A DNA stretch of 14,359 bases from Blastocatellia bacterium (GTDB lineage: Bacteria; Acidobacteriota; Blastocatellia; Pyrinomonadales; Pyrinomonadaceae), in NCBI GenBank assembly GCA_003175865.1, contig PSRF01000172.1:1-14359 (forward strand), given 5' to 3'. The translations under genes were made by a program, and so were the position numbers. The number at the start of each line of letters is the position of its first letter. Positions within the stretch are counted from its first letter, which is position 1. Shown one piece after another: positions 1 through 8,154 of this stretch. The notes beneath the pieces are model-generated. The model ran no database searches. It was not told the DNA's origin and saw nothing but the letters and a program-made list of their open reading frames with translations.

Positions 1-149
1 AACCTCACAGCCTGAAAGTACGAGCAACACTAAAAAGAAGAATTCAGTTGGACCTCGTTCGCTAATCAAGCCGTTGCACGGGCTTTGGACTGCATGGTAG
101 ACTCGCGCACTTTTCGGTAGGTATTATTTAAGACAATAGAGGGATTTAG
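1..149. other. Region upstream of the ATP synthase operon, no supported gene
   Basis: No gene can be supported here. One plus-strand frame is open from position 2 to a TAG at 98-100 and could be the last 32 codons of an upstream gene entering the window, but its predicted residues match no family I recognise. The stretch 122-127 (TATTAT) is a -10-like hexamer just upstream of the first ATP synthase gene, without a convincing -35 at the usual distance. The operon promoter may lie here or further upstream. Confidence 0.3.
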
Positions 150-599
150 ATGTTCCTGGCGGAAACTTCTATCCAGTTAGTTCCCGACGGCACCTTACTG
201 GTGCACCTCGTCGTGATTGTCGTCATGGTTGTGGTCCTAAATCGCACTTTGCTCCGTCCCGTCAACCAAATCCTCGCTGAACGCGAAAAGCAGATAAAGA
301 GCGACATGACGGCAACCGAGCAACTCGAAGCAAGTCGGTTGGAAAAGGTAACGAAATACAACTCGACCTTGCGCGATGCCAGAACCGAAGGCTATCACCT
401 GCTCGAGCGGGAAAGATCGGAAGCGTTAAAGCGGAAGGACGAAGAAGTCCGACAAGCGAAACTTGCCGTAAATCAAAAAGTCGCTGCGGGGCTTGAAACT
501 GTTAATGGAGAAGAGGAACAGGCGCGAAAAGATCTCGAAGTGTTGGCGGTGACGGTTAGTGAAGAAATTTCGGAGCGCGTCTTCAGTGGACCTCGGTAA
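150..599 (+). CDS. atpF: F0F1 ATP synthase subunit b' (first of two b-type subunits)
   Basis: This 149-aa protein is one of two b-type peripheral-stalk subunits, which hold the F1 head stationary relative to the membrane rotor. A short N-terminal segment is followed by one hydrophobic membrane helix (about residues 14-31, very Val-rich). A basic turn (about 31-37) follows, then a long charged helix rich in Glu, Lys and Arg that would form a coiled coil with the partner b subunit. The ATG at 150 has a purine-rich ribosome site (AGAGGGA, 137-143). The gene lies 15 bases upstream of a second, longer b-type gene. A tandem pair of divergent b genes is typical of bacteria that build a b/b' heterodimer, and the shorter first member usually corresponds to b'. 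The b/b' assignment is inference; the ATP synthase assignment is firm from the gene order. Confidence 0.88.
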   Translation: MFLAETSIQLVPDGTLLVHLVVIVVMVVVLNRTLLRPVNQILAEREKQIKSDMTATEQLEASRLEKVTKYNSTLRDARTEGYHLLERERSEALKRKDEEVRQAKLAVNQKVAAGLETVNGEEEQARKDLEVLAVTVSEEISERVFSGPR

Positions 600-614
600 C
601 TAATCAGGAAGCGT

Positions 615-1133
615 ATGATTCTCTTTGCTCTTTCTCTAGACAACTGGATGAACTACCCCGGTCTCGAGCTTTGGAAGTTTATCAATCTCGCGATCTTTTT
701 AAGTGCAGCGATCTTCGTCTTGAAGCAACCGCTGGCAAACGCTTTGCGCGCGCGCCGCGAGAGAATTGTTCAGGAGTTATTGAAAGCGAAAGAGGACAAG
801 GAAGCGGCGACACGCCGACTCAGTGAAGCCGAGGATCTTCTGTCGCACGTTGATGGTGATGTAAAGGCGATTCGCGAGCAAACCGTGGAAGAAGCAAAGT
901 CGGAGCGTGAGCGCCTCGCGCAACTCACACAGATGGAAATCGAAAAGCTCGAAGGGCAAGGAAAGCGTCAAGTCGACATAGCGCGTCGCGTTGCACGAAA
1001 GGGTCTCAGAGAATTCCTCGCACGAAGAAGTGTGGAGTTAGCAAGCGCAACAGTAAATGAGCGAATGCGTCCCGATGTTGATGAGCGATTGATTGGCTTC
1101 AGCATTACTGAATTGAGGAGGGGCCGAAGTTGA
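615..1133 (+). CDS. atpF: F0F1 ATP synthase subunit b
   Basis: This is the second b-type peripheral-stalk subunit, 172 aa. It has an N-terminal amphipathic part, one membrane helix (about residues 20-37), then a basic patch with consecutive arginines near 46-51. An extended charged alpha-helical region runs to the C terminus and should pair with the b' product of the preceding gene and contact delta. The ATG at 615 is preceded by AGGAAG at 606-611. The stop codon (TGA, 1131-1133) overlaps the start of the delta gene, so the two are probably translationally coupled. Length and hydrophobicity profile fit the b family. Sequence conservation in this family is low, so the call rests mainly on architecture and operon position. 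Confidence 0.9.
   Translation: MILFALSLDNWMNYPGLELWKFINLAIFLSAAIFVLKQPLANALRARRERIVQELLKAKEDKEAATRRLSEAEDLLSHVDGDVKAIREQTVEEAKSERERLAQLTQMEIEKLEGQGKRQVDIARRVARKGLREFLARRSVELASATVNERMRPDVDERLIGFSITELRRGRS
1115..1132 (+). promoter_or_regulatory. Strong Shine-Dalgarno fixing a TTG start for atpH
   Basis: The purine run GAGGAGGGG (1115-1123) sits 6 bases before a TTG codon at 1130-1132, inside the end of the preceding b gene. No in-frame ATG occurs before the conserved N-terminal delta sequence, so this site decides a non-ATG start and a 4-base TTGA overlap with the upstream stop. Confidence 0.75.
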
Positions 1134-1678
1134 GTTTGCAAACAGTAGCGAGGCGTTATGCTTCTGCCCTGGCTGATGTTGTTACTGAGCGACGCGAACA
1201 ACAGGAAGTACGGGCTGAAATTGAGTATTGGGCCAATATGCTTGACAGTTCGCCGAAACTTCAAGAAGTCTTCAGTAACCCCACCGTTCCTTTTGATCAA
1301 AAGCGTCGCTTACTTGAAGAGTTGATTTCCAGAACGCGAATCAAGGAGACAACTGCTTCGTTTCTCCGAGTCTTATTGCACAATCAACGCTTGACGCATC
1401 TGAAAGAGATCTCAGAACGCTTCGCGCTCGTCCTTGATGATCGGGCTGGCGTCGTTGCAGCGGAGGTGACAACCGCACGACCAATTTCGGAGCATTTGCG
1501 CAGCGACCTCCAAGAGGCACTCACCGCTGTAATTGGCCGCAGAGTAAGAGTTACTTTCAACACCGATGAGGCAATCGTCGGTGGCATGGTTGCCAAAATC
1601 GGCTCAACCGTTTTCGACGGATCGGTGCGTAACCAGTTCGAGCGGTTAGCTGTTGGACTCGCGGGAACAATTCAATGA
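1130..1678 (+). CDS. atpH: F0F1 ATP synthase subunit delta (OSCP)
   Basis: The delta subunit caps the F1 alpha/beta hexamer and joins it to the b/b' stalk. The 182-aa product has the usual family length. It begins with the typical N-terminal helix pattern (VARRYASALADV near residues 6-17). It then shows the helical N-terminal domain and a C-terminal part with the characteristic stretch around VTTARPISEHLRSDL (residues about 112-126) and a Gly-rich IVGGMVAKIGSTVFDGSV segment near 149-166 that is conserved in the family. Translation starts at TTG, supported by a strong ribosome site, and overlaps the upstream b stop by four bases. It lies 27 bases before atpA. I see no oddity apart from the TTG start. 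Confidence 0.94.
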   Translation: MSLQTVARRYASALADVVTERREQQEVRAEIEYWANMLDSSPKLQEVFSNPTVPFDQKRRLLEELISRTRIKETTASFLRVLLHNQRLTHLKEISERFALVLDDRAGVVAAEVTTARPISEHLRSDLQEALTAVIGRRVRVTFNTDEAIVGGMVAKIGSTVFDGSVRNQFERLAVGLAGTIQ

Positions 1679-3304
<1,626 letters not shown>

Positions 3305-3308
3305 CGAA

Positions 3309-4199
3309 ATGCCGAACTTATTAGACATTCGCCGGCGCATCAAGTCGGTCAAGAACACGCAGCAGATTACCAAAGCCATGAAGATGGTTTCTGCAGCGAA
3401 GTTGAAGCGTGCGCAAGATCGCGTTGTCACTGCTCGGCCGTTCGCAAATAAGATGACGGAGGTCCTGGGGAAACTCGCGCAGCGAACCGATGAAGACTTC
3501 CATCATCCTCTATTGGATCTGCGTGGTGACAAACGTTACCTGCTGGTCCTGATTACTGCTGATAAGGGCCTGTGCGGCGCCTTCAACACAAACCTAACTA
3601 AAGCAGCACAGTCATTCATCGCTGAACATTCTGACAAACAGATTGAAATCATGGCGATCGGAAGAAAGGGTCGAGACTTTTTCCGCAATCGCCGCGTACC
3701 AATTCGCTCTGAGTATGTTGGACTTACCGGGAAAGGCCGCATTGAATTTTCAGAAGCACTGGAAGTCGCGAGAGCAGTTATCAAGCAATACGTCGACGAG
3801 CTTGAAATCGACAAAGTGTTTCTGATCTACAACGAATTCAAGTCTGTGTTGAGTCAACGCGTTGTCTTAGAACAACTGTTGCCGGTTGCACGCGCAGAGG
3901 AAGAAGAACAACAGCACGATGCTAAGGCCCAACCAAGAAATCTCGTTGACTACATTTACGAGCAACCCCCGGAAGAGATCTTCCGCAAGCTCTTGCCGAG
4001 ATTAGTTGAGACTCAAATCTTTCGTGCGTTGCTCGAGTCGGTAGCTTCTGAGCAAGGGGCGCGTATGACAGCGATGGACTCCGCCTCAAAGAACGCGAGC
4101 GAGTTGATCGACAGTTTGACCTTGAATATGAATCGAGTGCGTCAAGCAGCCATCACTAATGAAATTATCGAAGTGGTTTCTGGCGCGGCGGCTCTTTAA
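3309..4199 (+). CDS. atpG: F0F1 ATP synthase subunit gamma
   Basis: Gamma is the central rotor shaft coupling proton-driven c-ring rotation to ATP synthesis in F1. The product is 296 aa, a usual length. The conserved N-terminal helix (LLDIRRRIKSVKNTQQITKA, residues 4-23, then MKMVSAAKLKRA) and the C-terminal helix (near SLTLNMNRVRQAAITNEI, followed by a short Ala-rich end) are both intact, and these pair as the coiled-coil axle. The central GLCGAFN motif is also present. The frame stays open upstream to an ATG at 3249 inside atpA, but family alignment favours the ATG at 3309, which gives the standard MPNLLDIR-type N terminus. No good Shine-Dalgarno precedes it. With only 4 bases after the alpha stop, translational coupling to atpA is likely. 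Instead of atpD/atpC, a hairpin follows, so the operon ends here. Confidence 0.97.
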   Translation: MPNLLDIRRRIKSVKNTQQITKAMKMVSAAKLKRAQDRVVTARPFANKMTEVLGKLAQRTDEDFHHPLLDLRGDKRYLLVLITADKGLCGAFNTNLTKAAQSFIAEHSDKQIEIMAIGRKGRDFFRNRRVPIRSEYVGLTGKGRIEFSEALEVARAVIKQYVDELEIDKVFLIYNEFKSVLSQRVVLEQLLPVARAEEEEQQHDAKAQPRNLVDYIYEQPPEEIFRKLLPRLVETQIFRALLESVASEQGARMTAMDSASKNASELIDSLTLNMNRVRQAAITNEIIEVVSGAAAL

Positions 4200-4229
4200 A
4201 AGAAGGCGACTGGAATTGGCAACCTCTGA

Positions 4230-4257
4230 AATGGGAAGCGGCGATCCGCTTCCCATT
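4230..4257 (+). terminator. Terminator-like hairpin after atpG
   Basis: A perfect 12-bp stem (AATGGGAAGCGG paired with CCGCTTCCCATT) with a 4-base CGAT loop lies 31 bases after the gamma stop. No T-run follows on either strand, so it is not a classic intrinsic terminator. It may act as a Rho-assisted end, an mRNA 3' stabiliser or a processing site for the ATP synthase transcript. Confidence 0.55.
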
Positions 4258-4281
4258 CGCACTTAAGCACCAGAAAACTAC

Positions 4282-4761
4282 ATGGCATTGATGCAGAGTC
4301 GATCTGCGAAGAGCTTTCTAAGTCGGTACCTTCCTCTTGTTCTTTGGATCGGGTTTATTTCGTTTGCGTCCTCCGATACTTTTTCTGCTGCAAACACTTC
4401 GCGCATCATTGGTCCACTCGTCCTTTGGCTATTTCCAAACACATCCATCCAAACACTCGACACGATCCATTTCATCACGCGCAAATTGGCACACTTCACC
4501 GAGTACGGCATTCTCGGCTTCCTTGCAGCCCGCGCATTTCGAACCTCTGCACTAAGACTTCTGAGCGAACATTGGCTGATAATTTCCTTCGCGCTTGTGG
4601 CCATTTACGCCCTACTCGACGAATATCACCAAAGCTGTGTGCCTTCCCGAACTCCCTCGATCGTAGACAGTTTCATCGACATGGCTGGCGGACTAACAGT
4701 TCTACTAATCGTTAGTTGGCGTCAGAATAGACTGATTCACGCATCTAATTCGGCTAACTGA
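4282..4761 (+). CDS. VanZ family membrane protein
   Basis: This 159-aa integral membrane protein belongs to the VanZ-like family, named for the teicoplanin-resistance accessory protein; most members have no known function. Hydrophobic segments lie at about residues 16-30, 42-51, 75-86, 98-112 and 134-146. The two family signatures are clear: RKLAHFTEY (67-75), and DEYHQ (113-117) with a following PSR (121-123), D129, D133 and G136. The charged residues sit at membrane edges, which suggests binding of a polar ligand or an enzymatic role. The ATG at 4282 is used; an ATG at 4291 would also fit, and neither has a strong ribosome site. It lies after the ATP synthase hairpin. Its only same-strand neighbours are atpG and the SPFH gene, and neither suggests a specific job. 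Confidence 0.85.
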   Translation: MALMQSRSAKSFLSRYLPLVLWIGFISFASSDTFSAANTSRIIGPLVLWLFPNTSIQTLDTIHFITRKLAHFTEYGILGFLAARAFRTSALRLLSEHWLIISFALVAIYALLDEYHQSCVPSRTPSIVDSFIDMAGGLTVLLIVSWRQNRLIHASNSAN

Positions 4762-4764
4762 TCG

Positions 4765-4770
4765 TATAAT
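4765..4770 (+). promoter_or_regulatory. Possible -10 element (TATAAT) for the SPFH gene
   Basis: A perfect TATAAT hexamer begins 4 bases after the VanZ stop and would place a transcript start about 33 bases before the SPFH start codon. No good -35 lies 16-18 bases upstream and there is no extended -10 TG, so the promoter is plausible but unproven. Confidence 0.35.
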
Positions 4771-4809
4771 CCAGAGTGCTTTTGAAATCTTTGGTTTTGG
4801 GAAAACAAA

Positions 4810-5952
4810 ATGGGAATACTTGATCGGCTAAGTCCAAGCTCGCAGTTTATTGAAGTAATTGAGTGGCTCGATGATTCCAGCAACACATTACTTTACCGCT
4901 TTCCTGTTCGCGATCAGGAGATCAAAAACGGCGCTCAACTCATTGTGCGGGAGTCGCAAGCAGCAGTCTTTGTGCTTGAAGGACAGATCGCCGACGTGTT
5001 CGCGCCCGGACGCTATACCGTAGATGGCGGCAACACGCCCATCCTGACAAAGCTTGGCGCTTGGAAACACGGATTCAACTCGCCATTTAAATCTGAAGTC
5101 TATTTCGTCAACACCAAGCAGTTCACGGATCTGAAATGGGGTACACCCAATCCGGTGATGATGCGTGACGCAGATTTTGGCATGGTCCGACTCCGCGCGT
5201 TTGGTATCTATTCAATTCGGGTAGCTGATCCGAAAGGGTTTATTAAAGAGGTCGCGGGAACGAATGCGCATTTTGTAACCGAAGATATTGAAGGTCAGTT
5301 AAAGCGAACTCTGGTCGGCGGTTTCAGCGACTCACTAGCCGAGTCGAAGATCGCGGCCTTAGACCTGGCGTCGAATTATGACGAACTAAGTAAGTTCACG
5401 AAGACAAAACTCAATGATGAGTTCAAATCATTTGGGTTGGAGCTCACGAAGTTTGTTATCGAAAACATTTCCTTGCCGCAGGAAGTTGAAGCGGCGATGG
5501 ACAAGAGAACCTCAATGGGCGTAATCGGCGACGTCGGTCGTTACGCTCAATTTCAGGCCGCTGATGCGATGCGCGATGCAGCTAACAATCCGTCTGGTGG
5601 TGCCGGGACTGGTGCGGGCCTCGGCGCAGGTTTCGCAATTGGAAATGCGATGGCCGGGGCAATGAGTGATGCGATGAATCGCTCGCGCGGTGGTACATCG
5701 ACCGAATCGACCCATTGTCCGAAATGTGGAGCCACAAACACCACAAGCTCGAAATTCTGCAACGAATGCGGGGCGAAGATGGAAGTTGGTTCACAAACAG
5801 TTCCTTGTGTGAAATGCGCTGCACCAATCGCTGTCGGCGCTAAGTTCTGCAACGAATGCGGTGCGAAACAGGAGAAGGCGAAGTGCCCGAACTGCCAGGC
5901 GGAAGTTGCACCAGGCGCAAAGTTCTGTAACGAGTGCGGACAAAAGATCTAA
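4810..5952 (+). CDS. SPFH-domain (YdjI-type) protein with three C-terminal zinc ribbons
   Basis: This 380-aa protein has an N-terminal SPFH/band-7-like domain of the YdjI or 'virion core protein' type (about residues 1-245). It opens with the typical MGILDRLSPSSQFIEVIEW and continues with the FAPGRYTVDGGNTPIL and WGTPNPVMMRD stretches. A Gly/Ala-rich linker follows (about 255-300). The tail carries three four-Cys ribbons: C303/C306/C317/C320, C333/C336/C347/C350 and C359/C362/C373/C376. Each ends in the same FCNECG sequence, so they arose by duplication; the coding DNA repeats a near-identical 20-mer at 5752, 5842 and 5920. There is no signal peptide or obvious membrane helix, so it is probably cytoplasmic and recruited to membranes. 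Family relatives (Bacillus YdjI) act with membrane-stress proteins. None of those partners is encoded next to it here, so its role is inference. Confidence 0.85.
   Translation: MGILDRLSPSSQFIEVIEWLDDSSNTLLYRFPVRDQEIKNGAQLIVRESQAAVFVLEGQIADVFAPGRYTVDGGNTPILTKLGAWKHGFNSPFKSEVYFVNTKQFTDLKWGTPNPVMMRDADFGMVRLRAFGIYSIRVADPKGFIKEVAGTNAHFVTEDIEGQLKRTLVGGFSDSLAESKIAALDLASNYDELSKFTKTKLNDEFKSFGLELTKFVIENISLPQEVEAAMDKRTSMGVIGDVGRYAQFQAADAMRDAANNPSGGAGTGAGLGAGFAIGNAMAGAMSDAMNRSRGGTSTESTHCPKCGATNTTSSKFCNECGAKMEVGSQTVPCVKCAAPIAVGAKFCNECGAKQEKAKCPNCQAEVAPGAKFCNECGQKI
5752..5940 (+). repeat. Coding repeats of the zinc-ribbon FCNECG segment
   Basis: Three near-identical 20-base units (AARTTCTGYAACGARTGCGG) lie at 5752-5771, 5842-5861 and 5920-5939, spaced 90 and 78 bases apart. 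They encode the second half of each of three tandem zinc ribbons at the end of the SPFH protein, indicating internal duplication. Confidence 0.8.
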
Positions 5953-6095
5953 CAAAAACGCGACTAAGTTGCTGACATAATCGATTCCCCTGAAGGTAGC
6001 TCCCGCTTGGCCAGCTTATTTGTATTTTAATGGGCTGACCATCACGTGCTATCGTCCTCCTTAAAGCACGCATCCATTACAAGAGGGATTGATCC

Positions 6096-7367
6096 ATGTT
6101 GAGAGGACTCAGTCGTCCGCGGCGGGTTGTTATCACTGGCATGGGGTGTGTCACGCCTCTGGGCGTGGGCCGTGAAGCCTTTTGGAGAGGCCTCGCTAGC
6201 GGCAAGAGCGGTGTCCGAAGAATTCAATCGTTCGACCCATCAACTTCACCCGTCCAGATAGCAGCAGAAGTTCCTGATTTTGATTGGGAATCTCACCTTA
6301 ATCCAAAAGATCGCAAACACGTTCCACGCACGGTTCCGCTTGCTCTCGCTGCAGCAAGAGAAGCGCTAGAAGATGCGCGAATTCAGCCCGGAGATCTAAC
6401 GCTCGAGAAGCGACGGTCGATCGGCGTTGAACTTGGAACCGGTGGTGGCGGCCTGGCATTCACTGAACAGCAATACGAATACTGGTACGTTGGACCAACT
6501 ACAAAAGCCAGCGTCTATACCATCCCCTCATCCACGCACGGTGGGCTTTCCAGCGAACTGTCGATGGCCTTTGGACTACGTGGTCTATCTCACATAGTTT
6601 CGACTGGTTGCACGAGCTCGACGGATGCGATCGCTTATGCATCGCAACACATCGCTCTTGGTCGACAAGATCTAATGATCGCCGGTGGCGTTGATGCACC
6701 AATTGCACCGGGGATTCTCGCGGCGTTCAATTTGATGACAGTCCTCACCAACGAGTGGAATGAAGAACCGCATCGAGCATCGAGACCTTTTTCGTCGAAT
6801 CGCTCCGGCATGGTCCTTGGCGAAGGTTCGTGGATCTTCGTGTTGGAAGAACTTGGACATGCGCTGAAACGTGAGGCACAGATTTACGCTGAGATTACTG
6901 GTTATGGCGCGACGTGTGACGCGTATCATCGGGTTCGTCTTGCGGAAGATGGCGACGAGCCGGCGCGTGCGATGCGCATCGCACTCAATGACGCTGAACG
7001 CGGACCTGCAGACATTGATTATGTGAATCTTCACGGCACATCCACGATGCTGAATGATCGAATCGAGACCAGCGCCTTGAAACTTGCGTTCGATGGACAC
7101 GCCAAACGAATTCCGATGTCGGCGACTAAATCACAAATTGGTCATCCGCAAGGAGCAAGTGGAGCAGCGGGTGTTGCGGCGGCTCTATGCGCGATGCACA
7201 CGCATCGCATTCCCCCAACAATCAACCTTGATGAACCGGATCCGCTTTGTGATCTGGATTACGTACCGAATGAAGCTCGCGAAGCTGACGTTCGGATTGC
7301 TTTGTGTAATTGCATTGGCTTTGGATCGAAGAACAGCGCATTGGTCATTGAGAAGTTTCCCCGGTAG
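6096..7367 (+). CDS. Beta-ketoacyl synthase with KS-alpha-like features
   Basis: This 423-aa ketosynthase would condense acyl-thioesters on an acyl carrier protein (decarboxylative Claisen reaction) in the cytoplasm. The thiolase-fold triad is complete: Cys172 in VSTGCTSS, His313 in NLHGTST and His350 in KSQIGHPQGASG, with Lys345; the spacing is close to FabF. Several stretches recall type II polyketide KS-alpha chains from memory: STGCTS around the nucleophile, GGVDAPIAP (about 193-201), IYAEITGYGATCDAYH (about 263-278), NDRIETSALK and PDPLCDLDYVP. The ATG at 6096 has AGAGGGA at 6082-6088. The gene heads a tight operon with a methyltransferase (18-base gap) and a flavoprotein. A second fatty-acid KAS II is possible, but the tailoring neighbours and lack of fab genes or acpP favour secondary or specialised lipid metabolism. 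No chain-length factor follows. Confidence 0.9.
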   Translation: MLRGLSRPRRVVITGMGCVTPLGVGREAFWRGLASGKSGVRRIQSFDPSTSPVQIAAEVPDFDWESHLNPKDRKHVPRTVPLALAAAREALEDARIQPGDLTLEKRRSIGVELGTGGGGLAFTEQQYEYWYVGPTTKASVYTIPSSTHGGLSSELSMAFGLRGLSHIVSTGCTSSTDAIAYASQHIALGRQDLMIAGGVDAPIAPGILAAFNLMTVLTNEWNEEPHRASRPFSSNRSGMVLGEGSWIFVLEELGHALKREAQIYAEITGYGATCDAYHRVRLAEDGDEPARAMRIALNDAERGPADIDYVNLHGTSTMLNDRIETSALKLAFDGHAKRIPMSATKSQIGHPQGASGAAGVAAALCAMHTHRIPPTINLDEPDPLCDLDYVPNEAREADVRIALCNCIGFGSKNSALVIEKFPR

Positions 7368-7385
7368 TGCCCCTTTTTTGGAACA

Positions 7386-8147
7386 ATGCTTAGCAAATTT
7401 CATCATCGAAGCGAACGCCTGGAGCACATCGACATTGGTGATTACACCGAACACGAATACGAGGGTTGCATCAAAGAACTGCAGCTTGTAAACGAATGGA
7501 TGGGTGATGCACGCGCTTTAAGATTATCGTTGTTGCGAGCGATTAAAAATGCTGGCACCAGGAGTTTTTCAATTCTCGATGTGGGCGCTGGATCCGGAGA
7601 GTTATTGCGCGTGGCAGCAGATTGGTGTCGCGAGACAAATAGGACCATGCACGCAATCGGACTTGAACTCAATCCTCGCTCGGCTTCTGCCATCAACGAT
7701 GAATCAGCTGCGTACGAGAACATCAAAGCCGTACGTGGCGATGCGCTGAGTTTGCCGTTTCACGACCGCGCGTTCGATTACGTTATTTCGTCGCTCTTCA
7801 CCCATCATTTTACAAACGAGGACATCGTTTCGATTCTGCGTGAGATGAAGCGCGTCGCCGCCCGTGGCATCTACATAATCGATCTGCATCGACACCCGAT
7901 AGCCTATTTCCTTTACACCACCGTCGGTAAATTGGTCCTACATAACCGACTACTTCGTGAAGACGGTGCTCTATCAATTTTGCGCAGCTTCAACCCGAAA
8001 GAGTTGTTTGAACTGGCAGCTGAGGCTGGTCTTGAAGACATCTCGGTCGCAAGACATTTCCCGTTTCGGCTGGTCCTTTCTGCGAGTGTCAATCGTCTGG
8101 GGAACTTTTCGACACCCGCAGCGATGTCGAGGCATCAAGCAGCGTAA
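7386..8147 (+). CDS. Class I SAM-dependent methyltransferase
   Basis: The 253-aa product is a class I methyltransferase. The SAM-binding motif I is ILDVGAGSG at residues 63-71, followed by an acidic residue after beta-2 (GLELNP, about 92-97), a motif near GDALSLPF (about 119-126) and SSLFTHHF in the motif IV region. The C-terminal part (around IIDLHRHPIAYFLYTT and LRSFNPKELFELA) resembles methyltransferases that, in other bacteria, sit beside type III polyketide synthases and flavoprotein hydroxylases; this is recalled, not searched. The substrate is unknown; O- or C-methylation of the ketosynthase-derived product is the likely role. The ATG at 7386 is only weakly supported by GGAA (7380-7383), so coupling to the upstream ketosynthase is likely. 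The flavoprotein gene follows after 7 bases. Confidence 0.88.
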   Translation: MLSKFHHRSERLEHIDIGDYTEHEYEGCIKELQLVNEWMGDARALRLSLLRAIKNAGTRSFSILDVGAGSGELLRVAADWCRETNRTMHAIGLELNPRSASAINDESAAYENIKAVRGDALSLPFHDRAFDYVISSLFTHHFTNEDIVSILREMKRVAARGIYIIDLHRHPIAYFLYTTVGKLVLHNRLLREDGALSILRSFNPKELFELAAEAGLEDISVARHFPFRLVLSASVNRLGNFSTPAAMSRHQAA

Positions 8148-8154
8148 ACTGGTA

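Noticed and set aside
4278..4604. 108-codon minus-strand open frame opposite the VanZ gene
   Set aside because: The plus-strand frame shows the VanZ signatures; the antisense frame has no family features.
5952..6096. Search for a small acyl carrier protein gene before the ketosynthase
   Set aside because: The gap is only about 143 bases and holds no frame long enough or with a DSL-type phosphopantetheine site.
6672..7100. 142-codon minus-strand frame inside the ketosynthase
   Set aside because: It lies opposite the catalytic core of an intact ketosynthase and has no recognisable domain.
7957..8154. Upstream extension of the FAD oxidoreductase frame
   Set aside because: It would overlap the methyltransferase by about 190 bases and put 66 unrelated residues before the FAD-binding motif, which is normally near the N terminus.
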